A stretch of 52,866 nt of DNA from Acidimicrobiales bacterium (GTDB lineage Bacteria > Actinomycetota > Acidimicrobiia > Acidimicrobiales > MedAcidi-G1). Every line of letters begins with the position of its first letter. The stretch's first letter is position 1. Location of the stretch: contig JAKURY010000016.1 of assembly GCA_022452145.1 (NCBI GenBank), forward strand, positions 1-52,866, written 5' to 3'. The notes beneath the pieces were generated by a model. That model did not search any database and was not told where the DNA came from. It saw nothing but the letters and a program-made list of their open reading frames with translations. Positions 14,429 through 21,726 of this stretch are shown here, in pieces. Position numbers and translations under genes: made by a program.

Positions 14429-16258
14429 ATGCGACTCGACTCAATCCGGACTCCCACCGACCTGCGCGACCTCGGACCCGACGAGCTCGGTGCCCTGGCC
14501 GCCGAGATCCGCGAGCGAATCGTGGAGACGGTGGGCCGCACCGGCGGCCACCTCGGGTCCAATCTGGGAGCAGTAGAGCTGACGCTGGCCCTCCACAGGG
14601 TGTTCGACAGCCCACGGGACGTCATCCTCTGGGACACCGGCCACCAGACCTACGTCCACAAGCTGCTCACCGGCCGGAACGTCGGATTCGACGGCCTCCG
14701 CCAGGCCGGCCTGATGTCGGGATACCCGTCGCGCGCGGAATCCGCCCACGACTGGATCGAGAACTCCCACGCCTCGACCGTGCTCGCCTACGCCCATGGC
14801 CTGGCCACGGCCCAGGCCACGACCGGCGAGGGACGTCGGGTGGTGGCCGTGATCGGCGACGGCTCCATGACCGGGGGCATGGCATTCGAGGGACTGAACA
14901 ACCTGGGCCACAGCGGCCTCCGAGTCACCGTCGTGCTGAACGACAACGGCCGCTCCTACGCTCCGACGGTCGGCCGTCTGTCGGACAGCCTCATCAGGAT
15001 CCGCTCCAACCCGACCTACATGCGCCGCCAGCGTCGGCTGGAGGACCTGGCCGAGAGCCTCCCGTGGGTGGGTGAGCTGGTCGAGCGGAGCATCAGCGCC
15101 ACCAAGGCCGCCCTGCGTGAGATGTTCGAGCCCACCGCCTTCTTCGAGGCCCTGGGCGTGCACTACCTGGGCCCCTTCGACGGCCACGACATCGCCGAGA
15201 TCGAGGCAGCCCTCACCAACGCATCCGAGTTCGACGGCCCGGTGGTGGTCCATGTGCTCACCCAGAAGGGCCGCGGCCACGCTCCGGCCGAACAGGACCC
15301 GATCAAGCACATGCACGACACCGGGGGTGTGAGGGCGGGGAGCTACACCGCCGCGTTCACCGAGTCGATCCTGAAGGCCGCCGAGTCACGACCCGAGGTC
15401 GTGGCGATCACAGCGGCCATGCCGGACTCAACCGGGCTGCTGCCCTTCAGGGACCGGTTCCCGGACCGTTGCTTCGACGTCGGCATAGCCGAGCAGCACG
15501 CCGTCACCGCAGCGGCCGGCATGGCCATGGGCGGGCTGCGTCCGGTCGTCGTGCTCTACGCCACGTTCCTGAGCAGGGCCTTCGACCAGGCCAACCTGGA
15601 TGTGGGCCTCCACGGCCTACCGGTGCTGTTCTGCCTCGACCGGGCAGGCATCACCGGCGACGACGGCCCCTCCCACCACGGCGTGCTGGACATGGTCCTG
15701 TTGTCCAAGGTCCCCGGCATGACGATCCTGGCGCCATCCTCCTACCAGGAGCTCCAGCAGATGTTCGAGGACGCCATGTCGATCACCGACGGACCGGTGG
15801 CCATCCGCTGGGCGAAGACCCCCGCCCCCCACGTCGGCTGGGACGAGGTCGGTAGGGGCCTCTCGGCCCGCCGGGTGGTCGCTGCCGGGGACCGGACGGT
15901 CTGCCTGCTGGGCGCCGGCAAGATGCTGGCTGCCGTCGTCGAGGCCGCCGGAATGCTGGCCGCCGACGGCGTCGACGCCACTGTCTGGGATCCCCGCTGC
16001 ATCCGCCCGCTGGATCCGGTGATGCTGGAAGACGCCGCCGACCATCGACTCGTGGTCACGGTGGAGGACGGCTTCCGGGAGGGCGGCTTCGGCGCCGCGG
16101 TCCTGGACGACCTCTCCAGCCGGTCGCCGGCTACGGAGGTGGCCGTGCTGGGGGTGCCGGTCGCCCACCACGCCCACGGGAAAGTCGACGACCTGCTGGC
16201 GTCTTTCGGCCTAGACGGTCGGGGGATCGCCGAGACGGTCAGGAGCCGACTGGGCTGA
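14429..16258 (+). CDS. dxs: 1-deoxy-D-xylulose-5-phosphate synthase
   Basis: DXS condenses pyruvate and glyceraldehyde-3-phosphate, the committed step of the MEP isoprenoid route, using thiamine diphosphate. The 609 aa sequence shows RTGGHLGSNLGAVELTLALH, WDTGHQTYVHKLLTGR, the TPP motif GDGSMTGGMAFEGLNN, NDNGRSYAPTVG, the catalytic DVGIAEQHAVTAAAG and DRAGITGDDGPSHHGVLDM. The start ATG 14429 (MRLDSIRTPTDL) matches mycobacterial DXS; the frame is open further upstream but that overlaps the PAP2 gene. The product feeds undecaprenyl, quinone and other isoprenoids, which connects loosely with uppP upstream. Confidence 0.96.
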   Translation: MRLDSIRTPTDLRDLGPDELGALAAEIRERIVETVGRTGGHLGSNLGAVELTLALHRVFDSPRDVILWDTGHQTYVHKLLTGRNVGFDGLRQAGLMSGYPSRAESAHDWIENSHASTVLAYAHGLATAQATTGEGRRVVAVIGDGSMTGGMAFEGLNNLGHSGLRVTVVLNDNGRSYAPTVGRLSDSLIRIRSNPTYMRRQRRLEDLAESLPWVGELVERSISATKAALREMFEPTAFFEALGVHYLGPFDGHDIAEIEAALTNASEFDGPVVVHVLTQKGRGHAPAEQDPIKHMHDTGGVRAGSYTAAFTESILKAAESRPEVVAITAAMPDSTGLLPFRDRFPDRCFDVGIAEQHAVTAAAGMAMGGLRPVVVLYATFLSRAFDQANLDVGLHGLPVLFCLDRAGITGDDGPSHHGVLDMVLLSKVPGMTILAPSSYQELQQMFEDAMSITDGPVAIRWAKTPAPHVGWDEVGRGLSARRVVAAGDRTVCLLGAGKMLAAVVEAAGMLAADGVDATVWDPRCIRPLDPVMLEDAADHRLVVTVEDGFREGGFGAAVLDDLSSRSPATEVAVLGVPVAHHAHGKVDDLLASFGLDGRGIAETVRSRLG

Positions 16259-16265
16259 GTGCTTC

Positions 16266-16287
16266 AGGCGGGGGTGGACCCCTGCCT
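16266..16287. terminator. Hairpin between convergent dxs and nfuA
   Basis: AGGCGGGGG pairs with CCCCTGCCT around tetraloop TGGA: nine pairs, one of them G-U. It overlaps the last base of the nfuA stop codon and sits 8 bases after dxs, so it could end transcripts from both sides. No T tract. Confidence 0.5.
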
Positions 16288-16931
16288 CAGGTGAAGAAGG
16301 GGTTGTCCCCGGCCGCGTGGTCGGTGGCGTCCACCACCTCGACGATCTCCGGAATGGCCTCGAGGATCGCCCGCTGAATGCCCTCGGTGAGCGTGGCCTG
16401 GCTCATGGCACAGCCCTGGCAGCCCCCGCCCATCGTCACGTAGGCGGTGTGGCCGTCCACGCCGACCAGGGTGGCGAAGCCCCCGTGGGAGGCCAGCATC
16501 GGGTTCACGTTCTGCTCGAGCAACTGGGCGATCCGCTCGGGCACCTCGCCCTCCAGGACCAGCTCGCCGACGTCACCCAACGGGTTCGGGCGGTTCGGGT
16601 TGCGGATGATCAGGCCCCCCTGCGCCGGATTGCTCGGCAGGTCGAGGGTTGCTCCGGCGAGCTTGGTCCGGCTCTCGTCGCCCACCGCCATCTGCAGGTC
16701 ACCGACCTCCCAGCGGTGGCTGTCGGCAGGCAGCTCGTCCACCGGGGTGAACGCCAGGTCGTACACGTAGTCGACCCCGGAGACGCCGGTCACCTCGATA
16801 TGGAGGGCCAACTCCGCAGGATCGTCCTCGCCGTCACGGACCTCCAGGACCTTTGCCAGCGCGGCGTCGGTGACGACCATGACCGGCTCGGCCGTGACTT
16901 CTCCAGCTTCCAGGGTGGACTGCTCGCTCAT
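16287..16931 (-). CDS. nfuA: NfuA-type Fe-S carrier
   Basis: A 214 aa iron-sulfur carrier with two parts. The N-terminal domain (about 15-120) resembles an A-type carrier without its cysteines (VMVVTDAALAKVLEVRDG, VDYVYDLAF). The C-terminal Nfu domain has VNPMLASHGGFATLV and the cluster motif GGGCQGCAMSQ, which holds a 4Fe-4S cluster between two subunits, then ILEAIPEIVEVVDATDH. This is the E. coli NfuA layout and delivers clusters to apoproteins under stress. ATG 16931 is 6 bases after TATCCT, so initiation looks leaderless. It is divergent from the enoyl-CoA hydratase gene. Confidence 0.92.
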   Translation of the reverse strand: MSEQSTLEAGEVTAEPVMVVTDAALAKVLEVRDGEDDPAELALHIEVTGVSGVDYVYDLAFTPVDELPADSHRWEVGDLQMAVGDESRTKLAGATLDLPSNPAQGGLIIRNPNRPNPLGDVGELVLEGEVPERIAQLLEQNVNPMLASHGGFATLVGVDGHTAYVTMGGGCQGCAMSQATLTEGIQRAILEAIPEIVEVVDATDHAAGDNPFFT

Positions 16932-16937
16932 GGCCTC

Positions 16938-16943
16938 AGGATA
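16938..16943 (-). promoter_or_regulatory. -10 box TATCCT, leaderless start of nfuA
   Basis: TATCCT lies 6 bases before ATG 16931 in a 72-base divergent gap shared with the hydratase promoter. Confidence 0.55.
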
Positions 16944-16989
16944 ACCGGAAGGGCCGCTCCGCGCTTCGGCCTTCCCAACATGCGGGGGA

Positions 16990-16995
16990 TAGGTT
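16990..16995 (+). promoter_or_regulatory. -10 box TAGGTT, leaderless start of enoyl-CoA hydratase
   Basis: TAGGTT is 8 bases before ATG 17004. Confidence 0.5.
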
Positions 16996-17003
16996 CTCCG
17001 GCC

Positions 17004-17720
17004 ATGAACGACACCGGGCCCACCGCCTCTCCTGTCACCGTCCGTCGGGACGGCGATGTGGCCGTCATCGACCTGGACGACGGCAAGGCCAACGCCCTGG
17101 GCCACGTGGCGATCGCCGCCCTGCTCGCCGCCCTGGACGCCGTCGACGCCGACGGAGCCGATGCTGTGGTCCTGGCCGGTCGACCCGGCCGGTTCTCCGC
17201 GGGTTTCGACCTCAAGGTGATGCAGTCGGGCCCCGAGGAGGCCCGCAGGATGCTCGCCGCGGGCGTCGACCTCTTCCTGCGGACCTACATGTTCCCCCGT
17301 CCCGTGGTGGCGGCCTGCACCGGACACGCCATCGCCGCCGGCGCCATCATCCTCATGTCGACCGACCTGCGCGTCGGCGCCGCCGGCGACTTCAGGATCG
17401 GCCTCCCCGAGGTGACCATCGGCATGCCGCTGCCGTTCTTCGCCACCGAGCTGGCCCGGGACCGCATCTCGAAGCGGCACCTCTCACAGGTGTTCCTGGG
17501 CCGCATGTACGACCCGGAGGCCGCCACCGACGCCGGCTTCCTGGACCAGGTTGTCGACGCCGACGCCGTGGTCGACGCCGCGGTGGATCGTGCCCGGACG
17601 CTTACCGGGGTCAGCCGTGGCGGCCTGAGACGCACCCGTGTCACCTCGCGCGGGGCGGTCGCCGAAGCCATCCGGGCGGGCCTCGACGACGACCTCTCCC
17701 ACTTCTCCGTCGAGGGCTAA
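17004..17720 (+). CDS. Enoyl-CoA hydratase/isomerase family protein
   Basis: A 238 aa crotonase-fold protein. The oxyanion-hole segments are present: VVLAGRPGRFSAGFDLKVM and VVAACTGHAIAAGAIILMSTDLRVG. FRIGLPEVTIGMPLPFFATELARDRI is typical, and the family acidic catalytic position falls at GLPEV. The end, DAVVDAAVDRARTLTG, is a trimerisation helix. It could act in fatty acid, amino acid or aromatic degradation; the exact acyl-CoA is not predictable. It is short for the family (often 250-260 aa). The start follows from the leaderless TAGGTT box. The ferrochelatase gene follows after about 40 bases on the same strand. Confidence 0.88.
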   Translation: MNDTGPTASPVTVRRDGDVAVIDLDDGKANALGHVAIAALLAALDAVDADGADAVVLAGRPGRFSAGFDLKVMQSGPEEARRMLAAGVDLFLRTYMFPRPVVAACTGHAIAAGAIILMSTDLRVGAAGDFRIGLPEVTIGMPLPFFATELARDRISKRHLSQVFLGRMYDPEAATDAGFLDQVVDADAVVDAAVDRARTLTGVSRGGLRRTRVTSRGAVAEAIRAGLDDDLSHFSVEG

Positions 17721-17761
17721 CCGGGCCGGAACCGGTGATCGAACGGGCCACGGACACCTCG

Positions 17762-18787
17762 ATGACCGACCCCTACGACGGGATCCTGCTGGTGGCCTTC
17801 GGCGGCCCAGAGGGACCTGACGACGTCGGACCGTTCCTGGCCCGGGTGACCGCCGGGCGCTCCATACCTCCCGACCGCCTGACAGAGGTGACTGACCGCT
17901 ACCTGTCGGTCGGTGGGCGGTCGCCGCTCAACGGGCGGATGCGCTCCCTGCTCTCCAGGCTCCGAGGCGAGCTGGCCTCCCGCGGCATCGACCTCCCGGT
18001 CTTCTGGGGAAACCGGAACTCCGCCCCCCTGCTGGCCGACGCCGTGGCCGAAATGGCCGACGCCGGGGTACGGCGGGCCCTGGCGTGGATCGCCTCGCCC
18101 TACGCCTCGTACAGCACGTGCCGACAGTACGGAGAAGACCTGGAGGCGGCTCGGGCGGCGGTGGGCCCCGGCGCACCCGCCATCGACCGGATCCGGCGCC
18201 ACCACGACCACCCCGGCCTGATCGGGCCGGCCGCCGATCGCCTCTCGGAGGCACTGGACCGCCTGCCGGCCGACCGCCGGGATCGGGCCCACCTCCTGTT
18301 CAGCGCCCACAGCATCCCGACCCGCATGGCCGCCACATGCGACTACGTAGCCCAGGTCCAGGAGGTGGCGCGGTTGGTGGCCGGGCGGGTCGATCCGGCC
18401 GGCCGGCACTCCCACGAGGTGGTGTGGCAGTCGAGGAGCGGAGCACCGCAGGTCCCCTGGCTGGAACCCGACGTCGGCGACCGAATCGAAGCCCTCGCGG
18501 CCGACGGCGTGAATGCGGTGGCCGTCTCGCCCGTCGGGTTCCCCGTCGAGAACTTCGAGATCGCCTGGGACCTGGACACCGACGCGGCCCGCCGGGCCGA
18601 CGGAGTCGGCGTGGCCTTCGCCCGCGCCGCTGCCGTCGACGACGACCCGCGGTTCGCAGGCATGGTGGCGGACCTCGTCGTCGAGCGCCTCGGAGGGCCG
18701 ACCAGCGGCAGTCGACCGGGCCTGGGCACCCTGGGCACGCCACCCGACACCTGCCCAAAGGACTGCTGCCCGGATCTCCGACGCTGA
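17762..18787 (+). CDS. hemH: Coproporphyrin-type ferrochelatase
   Basis: A 341 aa ferrochelatase. The family motifs are GILLVAFGGPEGPDDV, VTDRYLSVGGRSPLNGRM, VFWGNRNSAP, LLFSAHSIP (catalytic histidine), VWQSRSGAPQVPWLEPDV and VSPVGFPVENFEIAWDLD. Actinobacteria use this enzyme (CpfC) to insert iron into coproporphyrin III before decarboxylation to heme. The C-terminus CPKDCCPDLRR carries the extra cysteines associated with a 2Fe-2S cluster in actinobacterial members. ATG 17762 is preferred; GTG 17735 in frame would add nine residues. Other heme genes are not in the window. Confidence 0.93.
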   Translation: MTDPYDGILLVAFGGPEGPDDVGPFLARVTAGRSIPPDRLTEVTDRYLSVGGRSPLNGRMRSLLSRLRGELASRGIDLPVFWGNRNSAPLLADAVAEMADAGVRRALAWIASPYASYSTCRQYGEDLEAARAAVGPGAPAIDRIRRHHDHPGLIGPAADRLSEALDRLPADRRDRAHLLFSAHSIPTRMAATCDYVAQVQEVARLVAGRVDPAGRHSHEVVWQSRSGAPQVPWLEPDVGDRIEALAADGVNAVAVSPVGFPVENFEIAWDLDTDAARRADGVGVAFARAAAVDDDPRFAGMVADLVVERLGGPTSGSRPGLGTLGTPPDTCPKDCCPDLRR

Positions 18788-18794
18788 GGCCAGC

Positions 18795-18808
18795 CGGGGG
18801 GATCCCCG
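18795..18808 (+). terminator. Small hairpin after ferrochelatase gene
   Basis: CGGGG-GGAT-CCCCG forms a five-base-pair stem 8 bases after the hemH stop. It lacks a T run and is only a weak candidate. Confidence 0.3.
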
Positions 18809-18828
18809 AATGCCAGTGGCCTGACGGG

Positions 18829-18834
18829 TATTTT
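18829..18834 (+). promoter_or_regulatory. -10 box TATTTT, leaderless start of small unknown gene
   Basis: TATTTT is 8 bases before ATG 18843. The earlier in-frame ATG 18837 is only 2 bases away and GTG 18840 five, so ATG 18843 is favoured. Confidence 0.45.
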
Positions 18835-18842
18835 CGATGGTG

Positions 18843-19157
18843 ATGAACCACGCGCGGATCGCCACCGAAGCCCTCCGCTTCCGGCTTGGCACGCTGGCCA
18901 CCAGGGTGGATGGCCCGCAGGGCCTGAACCCCGAGGAGGCCGGGGACATCCTGGTCACGTGCGGCGACCCGGGCGTCGACCAGGCGCTGCGGATGCTCGG
19001 CCAGACCTGGCAGCAGGCCGGGCTCGTGCCCGAGGCCATCGACCTCCCATGGTCGGCGGGCGATGCTGCCCGGCTCCGCTCGGTGGGTGGCATGGCACTG
19101 CTGGACGCCCTCGACGAGCTCGTCACCGGCGTCTCCCGCTGCCGCTTCCGGGACTGA
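18843..19157 (+). CDS. Small conserved-looking protein of unknown function
   Basis: Unrecognised soluble protein of 104 aa: MNHARIATEALRFRLGTLA, then GDILVTCGDPGVDQALRMLGQ, DLPWSAGDAARL and ALDELVTGVSRCRFRD. It has no membrane segment and no motif I can name; it is mostly helical by composition. Codon use matches its neighbours and a promoter-like TATTTT precedes it, so it looks real. Two further starts (ATG 18837, GTG 18840) are possible. It lies alone between hemH and the parC-parE pair, transcribed in the same direction. Confidence 0.65.
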   Translation: MNHARIATEALRFRLGTLATRVDGPQGLNPEEAGDILVTCGDPGVDQALRMLGQTWQQAGLVPEAIDLPWSAGDAARLRSVGGMALLDALDELVTGVSRCRFRD

Positions 19158-19270
19158 TCCGGCCACCCGGACGCCGGCCGGGACGGTGCCGCGGCGCGGC
19201 CGGCGGGCCGCAGTACGGTCCACCCGAGGCCCCGGCGGGCGCTGTCGCACCCGTGCGCCATGCTCGTCGG

Positions 19271-19312
19271 ATGGCGACCGACCTGACCACGAGCGACCAC
19301 CGAGCCCCATGA
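19271..19312 (+). CDS. Possible 13-residue upstream ORF coupled to parC
   Basis: The short frame MATDLTTSDHRAP ends in TGA that overlaps the parC ATG as ATGA. CATGCT lies 6 bases before its ATG, a weak form of the local leaderless signal. parC itself has no Shine-Dalgarno sequence, so a translated upstream ORF could supply ribosomes. This is speculative. Confidence 0.25.
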   Translation: MATDLTTSDHRAP

Positions 19313-21726
19313 GCAAGCAGCAGAAGCTCCTCCCCGAAGACCAGTCATTCGCCCGCGAGGTGATCGAGGTGCCGGTCGCCGAGGAACTCAAGGAGTCCTT
19401 CCTCGCCTACTCTCTGTCGGTCATCACCGCCCGTGCGATACCCGACGTGCGCGACGGCCTGAAGCCCGTGCAGAGGCGGATCCTCTACTCGATGCTCCGA
19501 ATGGGAATCCGGCCCGACACCCCGCACCGCAAGAGCGCCCGGGTGGTCGGCGACACCATGGGTCGCTACCACCCCCACGGCGATGCCGCCATCTACGACG
19601 CCCTGGCACGCATGGGCCAGCCCTTCTCCCGGGGCATGACCCTGATCGACCCCCAGGGCAACTTCGGCTCGCTGGACGACCCGCCGGCCGCATCCCGCTA
19701 CACCGAATGCCGCCTGACCGCTGCCGCCATGGCCATGGTCGGGGAACTCGACGAGGACACGGTCGAGTTCCGACCCACCTACGACGGCGAGGCGACCGAG
19801 CCCGGATACCTGCCCGCCCTACTACCCAACCTCCTGCTCAACGGCACCACCGGAATTGCCGTGGGCATGGCGACCAACATGCCCACCCACAACCTGGCCG
19901 AGGTCCACGCCGCGATCACGCTCACGATGAACAAGCGACGGCCGAAGCCCACGATCGACGAGATGCTGGCCGTGCTCCCCGGTCCCGACTTCCCCAGCGG
20001 CGGCATCGTGGTCGACGACGGCATCCGCGAGGCCTACGAGACCGGCCGCGGGACCATACGCATCCGGGCCCGGGCGCACGTGGAGGACATCGGCCGGGGC
20101 CGCCAGGCCATCGTGGTCACCGAACTCCCGTACCTGGTGGGGCCCGAGCGTGTGATCTCGAAGCTCAAGGAGCTGAACGAGGCGGGACGGGTGACGAGCA
20201 TCGCGGACTTCAAGAACCTCTCGGATCGCCACACAGGACTCCGCCTCCAGGTGACGGTCAAGCCCGGCCACAACCCCCAGGCCGTCCTGGGCGAGCTGTA
20301 CCGCCTGACGCCGCTGGAGGAGACGTTCGGCATAAACAACGTCGTCCTGGTCGATGGCGAGCCCCGCACACTCGGGATCCACGAGATGTGCCGTCACTAC
20401 ATCGACCACCGCCTCGACGTGGTGGTGCGCCGCACACGCCACCGGCTGGCCAGGGCCGAGGAGCGACTCCACCTGGTGGCCGGCCTCCTCATGGCTCTGG
20501 AGGTCATCGACGAGGTGGTGGCCATCATCCGCGGCTCGGAGGACGCGGCGACGGCGCGCGACGGCCTCATGGATCGTTTCGACCTCAGCCGGCTCCAGAC
20601 CGACCACATCCTCGACATGCCCCTGAAGCGGCTCACCGCACTGGAGACCCGTCGCCTGCTCGACGAGCGGGACGACCTGGAGGCCTCCATCCGCGACTTC
20701 ACCACGCTCCTCGGCTCCGAGAAGCGGCAAAGGACGCTGGTGCTGGACGAGTTGGCCGAAGCCGTGGAGTCGTTCGGGCGTCCCCGCCGGACCGAGATAG
20801 TCCATCCGGACGACCTGCCGGTGTTCGACTCCGTGACAACGACTGAGGACGTCGACGACGAGCCGTGTGTGGTCACCCTGTCGACCTCGGGCCAGATAGC
20901 GCGGTCGCCGGTCGACGGCGCGAAGCGTGCCACCCCTGGTCGGCACGACGTGCTGGTCGCCTCGCTGCTCACCCGCACGACGGCCACCGTCACCGCGGTC
21001 ACCTCCGACGGCCGCGCCCTGCAGGTCGCGGCCGCCGAACTGGCCGACGGCGCCGGACGAGCGCGCGGAGCCGGGGCCGCCCAGGCGTTCGGAACGAACC
21101 GCGGCGAGGTCATCCACACCGTGGTAGCCGAGGGCGATGAGCACCTGGTGGTCGTCACGGCCAACGGCGTCGCAAAGCGGCTCACCCAGGACGAGGTCCG
21201 GGCCACCAGGAGCGGCAAGCCGCTCCTGAAGCTCCGGCCCGGAGATCGGGTGGTGGCAGCCTTCACCGCCCACGACGGCGTCGACCTCGTCATAGTCGCC
21301 TCCGACGGCCAGGCCCTCCGTACGCCGGTCGACGCCGTCAGCGTCCAGGGTCGGGGCGCTGCAGGCGTGGCCGGCATGAAGCTGCGGAGCGGAGTCGTCG
21401 TCGTGGGAGCGGCACCTGTCCTCAGCGACGACACCCTGATCACGGTGACCGACACCGGCGGTATCAAGGCCACCCCCCTCTCGGAGTTGGAAGCCAGGGG
21501 TCGGGGCGGCATCGGCGTCCGGGTCTCGAAGCTGGCCGACGGGTCGGCCTTGTCATTGGCACACATCGGGCAACCCATGGGCCTGCTCGCCATCATGGGC
21601 ACCGACGAAGACCCGCGCAGGCCCGACCCGAACCCCGTCCCCCTGATCCTGGAACCCACCAGGCGGGACCTCGTGAGCACCGCCTCGGAACGCCAGATCC
21701 TCGCCATCGGCCCAGCCAGGTGGTGA
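19309..21726 (+). CDS. parC: DNA topoisomerase IV-type subunit A (ParC/GyrA family)
   Basis: An 805 aa type IIA topoisomerase A subunit that cleaves and rejoins DNA. The winged-helix/tower region shows SVITARAIPDVRDGLKPVQRRILYSM and YHPHGDAAIYDALARMGQPFS; the catalytic tyrosine is Y131 in ASRYTECRL. The quinolone-determining position after HPHGD is alanine, as in mycobacterial GyrA. The C-terminal beta-pinwheel has repeated degenerate RGxGxxG segments (VQGRGAAGVAGMKL, EARGRGGIGVRVSKL) but no QRRGGKG-type GyrA box, so I favour a topo IV or second-gyrase role. parE follows with a TGATG overlap. The true gyrBA pair would be expected near the origin, outside the window. Confidence 0.88.
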   Translation: MSKQQKLLPEDQSFAREVIEVPVAEELKESFLAYSLSVITARAIPDVRDGLKPVQRRILYSMLRMGIRPDTPHRKSARVVGDTMGRYHPHGDAAIYDALARMGQPFSRGMTLIDPQGNFGSLDDPPAASRYTECRLTAAAMAMVGELDEDTVEFRPTYDGEATEPGYLPALLPNLLLNGTTGIAVGMATNMPTHNLAEVHAAITLTMNKRRPKPTIDEMLAVLPGPDFPSGGIVVDDGIREAYETGRGTIRIRARAHVEDIGRGRQAIVVTELPYLVGPERVISKLKELNEAGRVTSIADFKNLSDRHTGLRLQVTVKPGHNPQAVLGELYRLTPLEETFGINNVVLVDGEPRTLGIHEMCRHYIDHRLDVVVRRTRHRLARAEERLHLVAGLLMALEVIDEVVAIIRGSEDAATARDGLMDRFDLSRLQTDHILDMPLKRLTALETRRLLDERDDLEASIRDFTTLLGSEKRQRTLVLDELAEAVESFGRPRRTEIVHPDDLPVFDSVTTTEDVDDEPCVVTLSTSGQIARSPVDGAKRATPGRHDVLVASLLTRTTATVTAVTSDGRALQVAAAELADGAGRARGAGAAQAFGTNRGEVIHTVVAEGDEHLVVVTANGVAKRLTQDEVRATRSGKPLLKLRPGDRVVAAFTAHDGVDLVIVASDGQALRTPVDAVSVQGRGAAGVAGMKLRSGVVVVGAAPVLSDDTLITVTDTGGIKATPLSELEARGRGGIGVRVSKLADGSALSLAHIGQPMGLLAIMGTDEDPRRPDPNPVPLILEPTRRDLVSTASERQILAIGPARW

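Noticed and set aside
17717-19348. 543-codon minus-strand ORF opposite the ferrochelatase
   Set aside because: Antisense of hemH and the small gene; no family resemblance.
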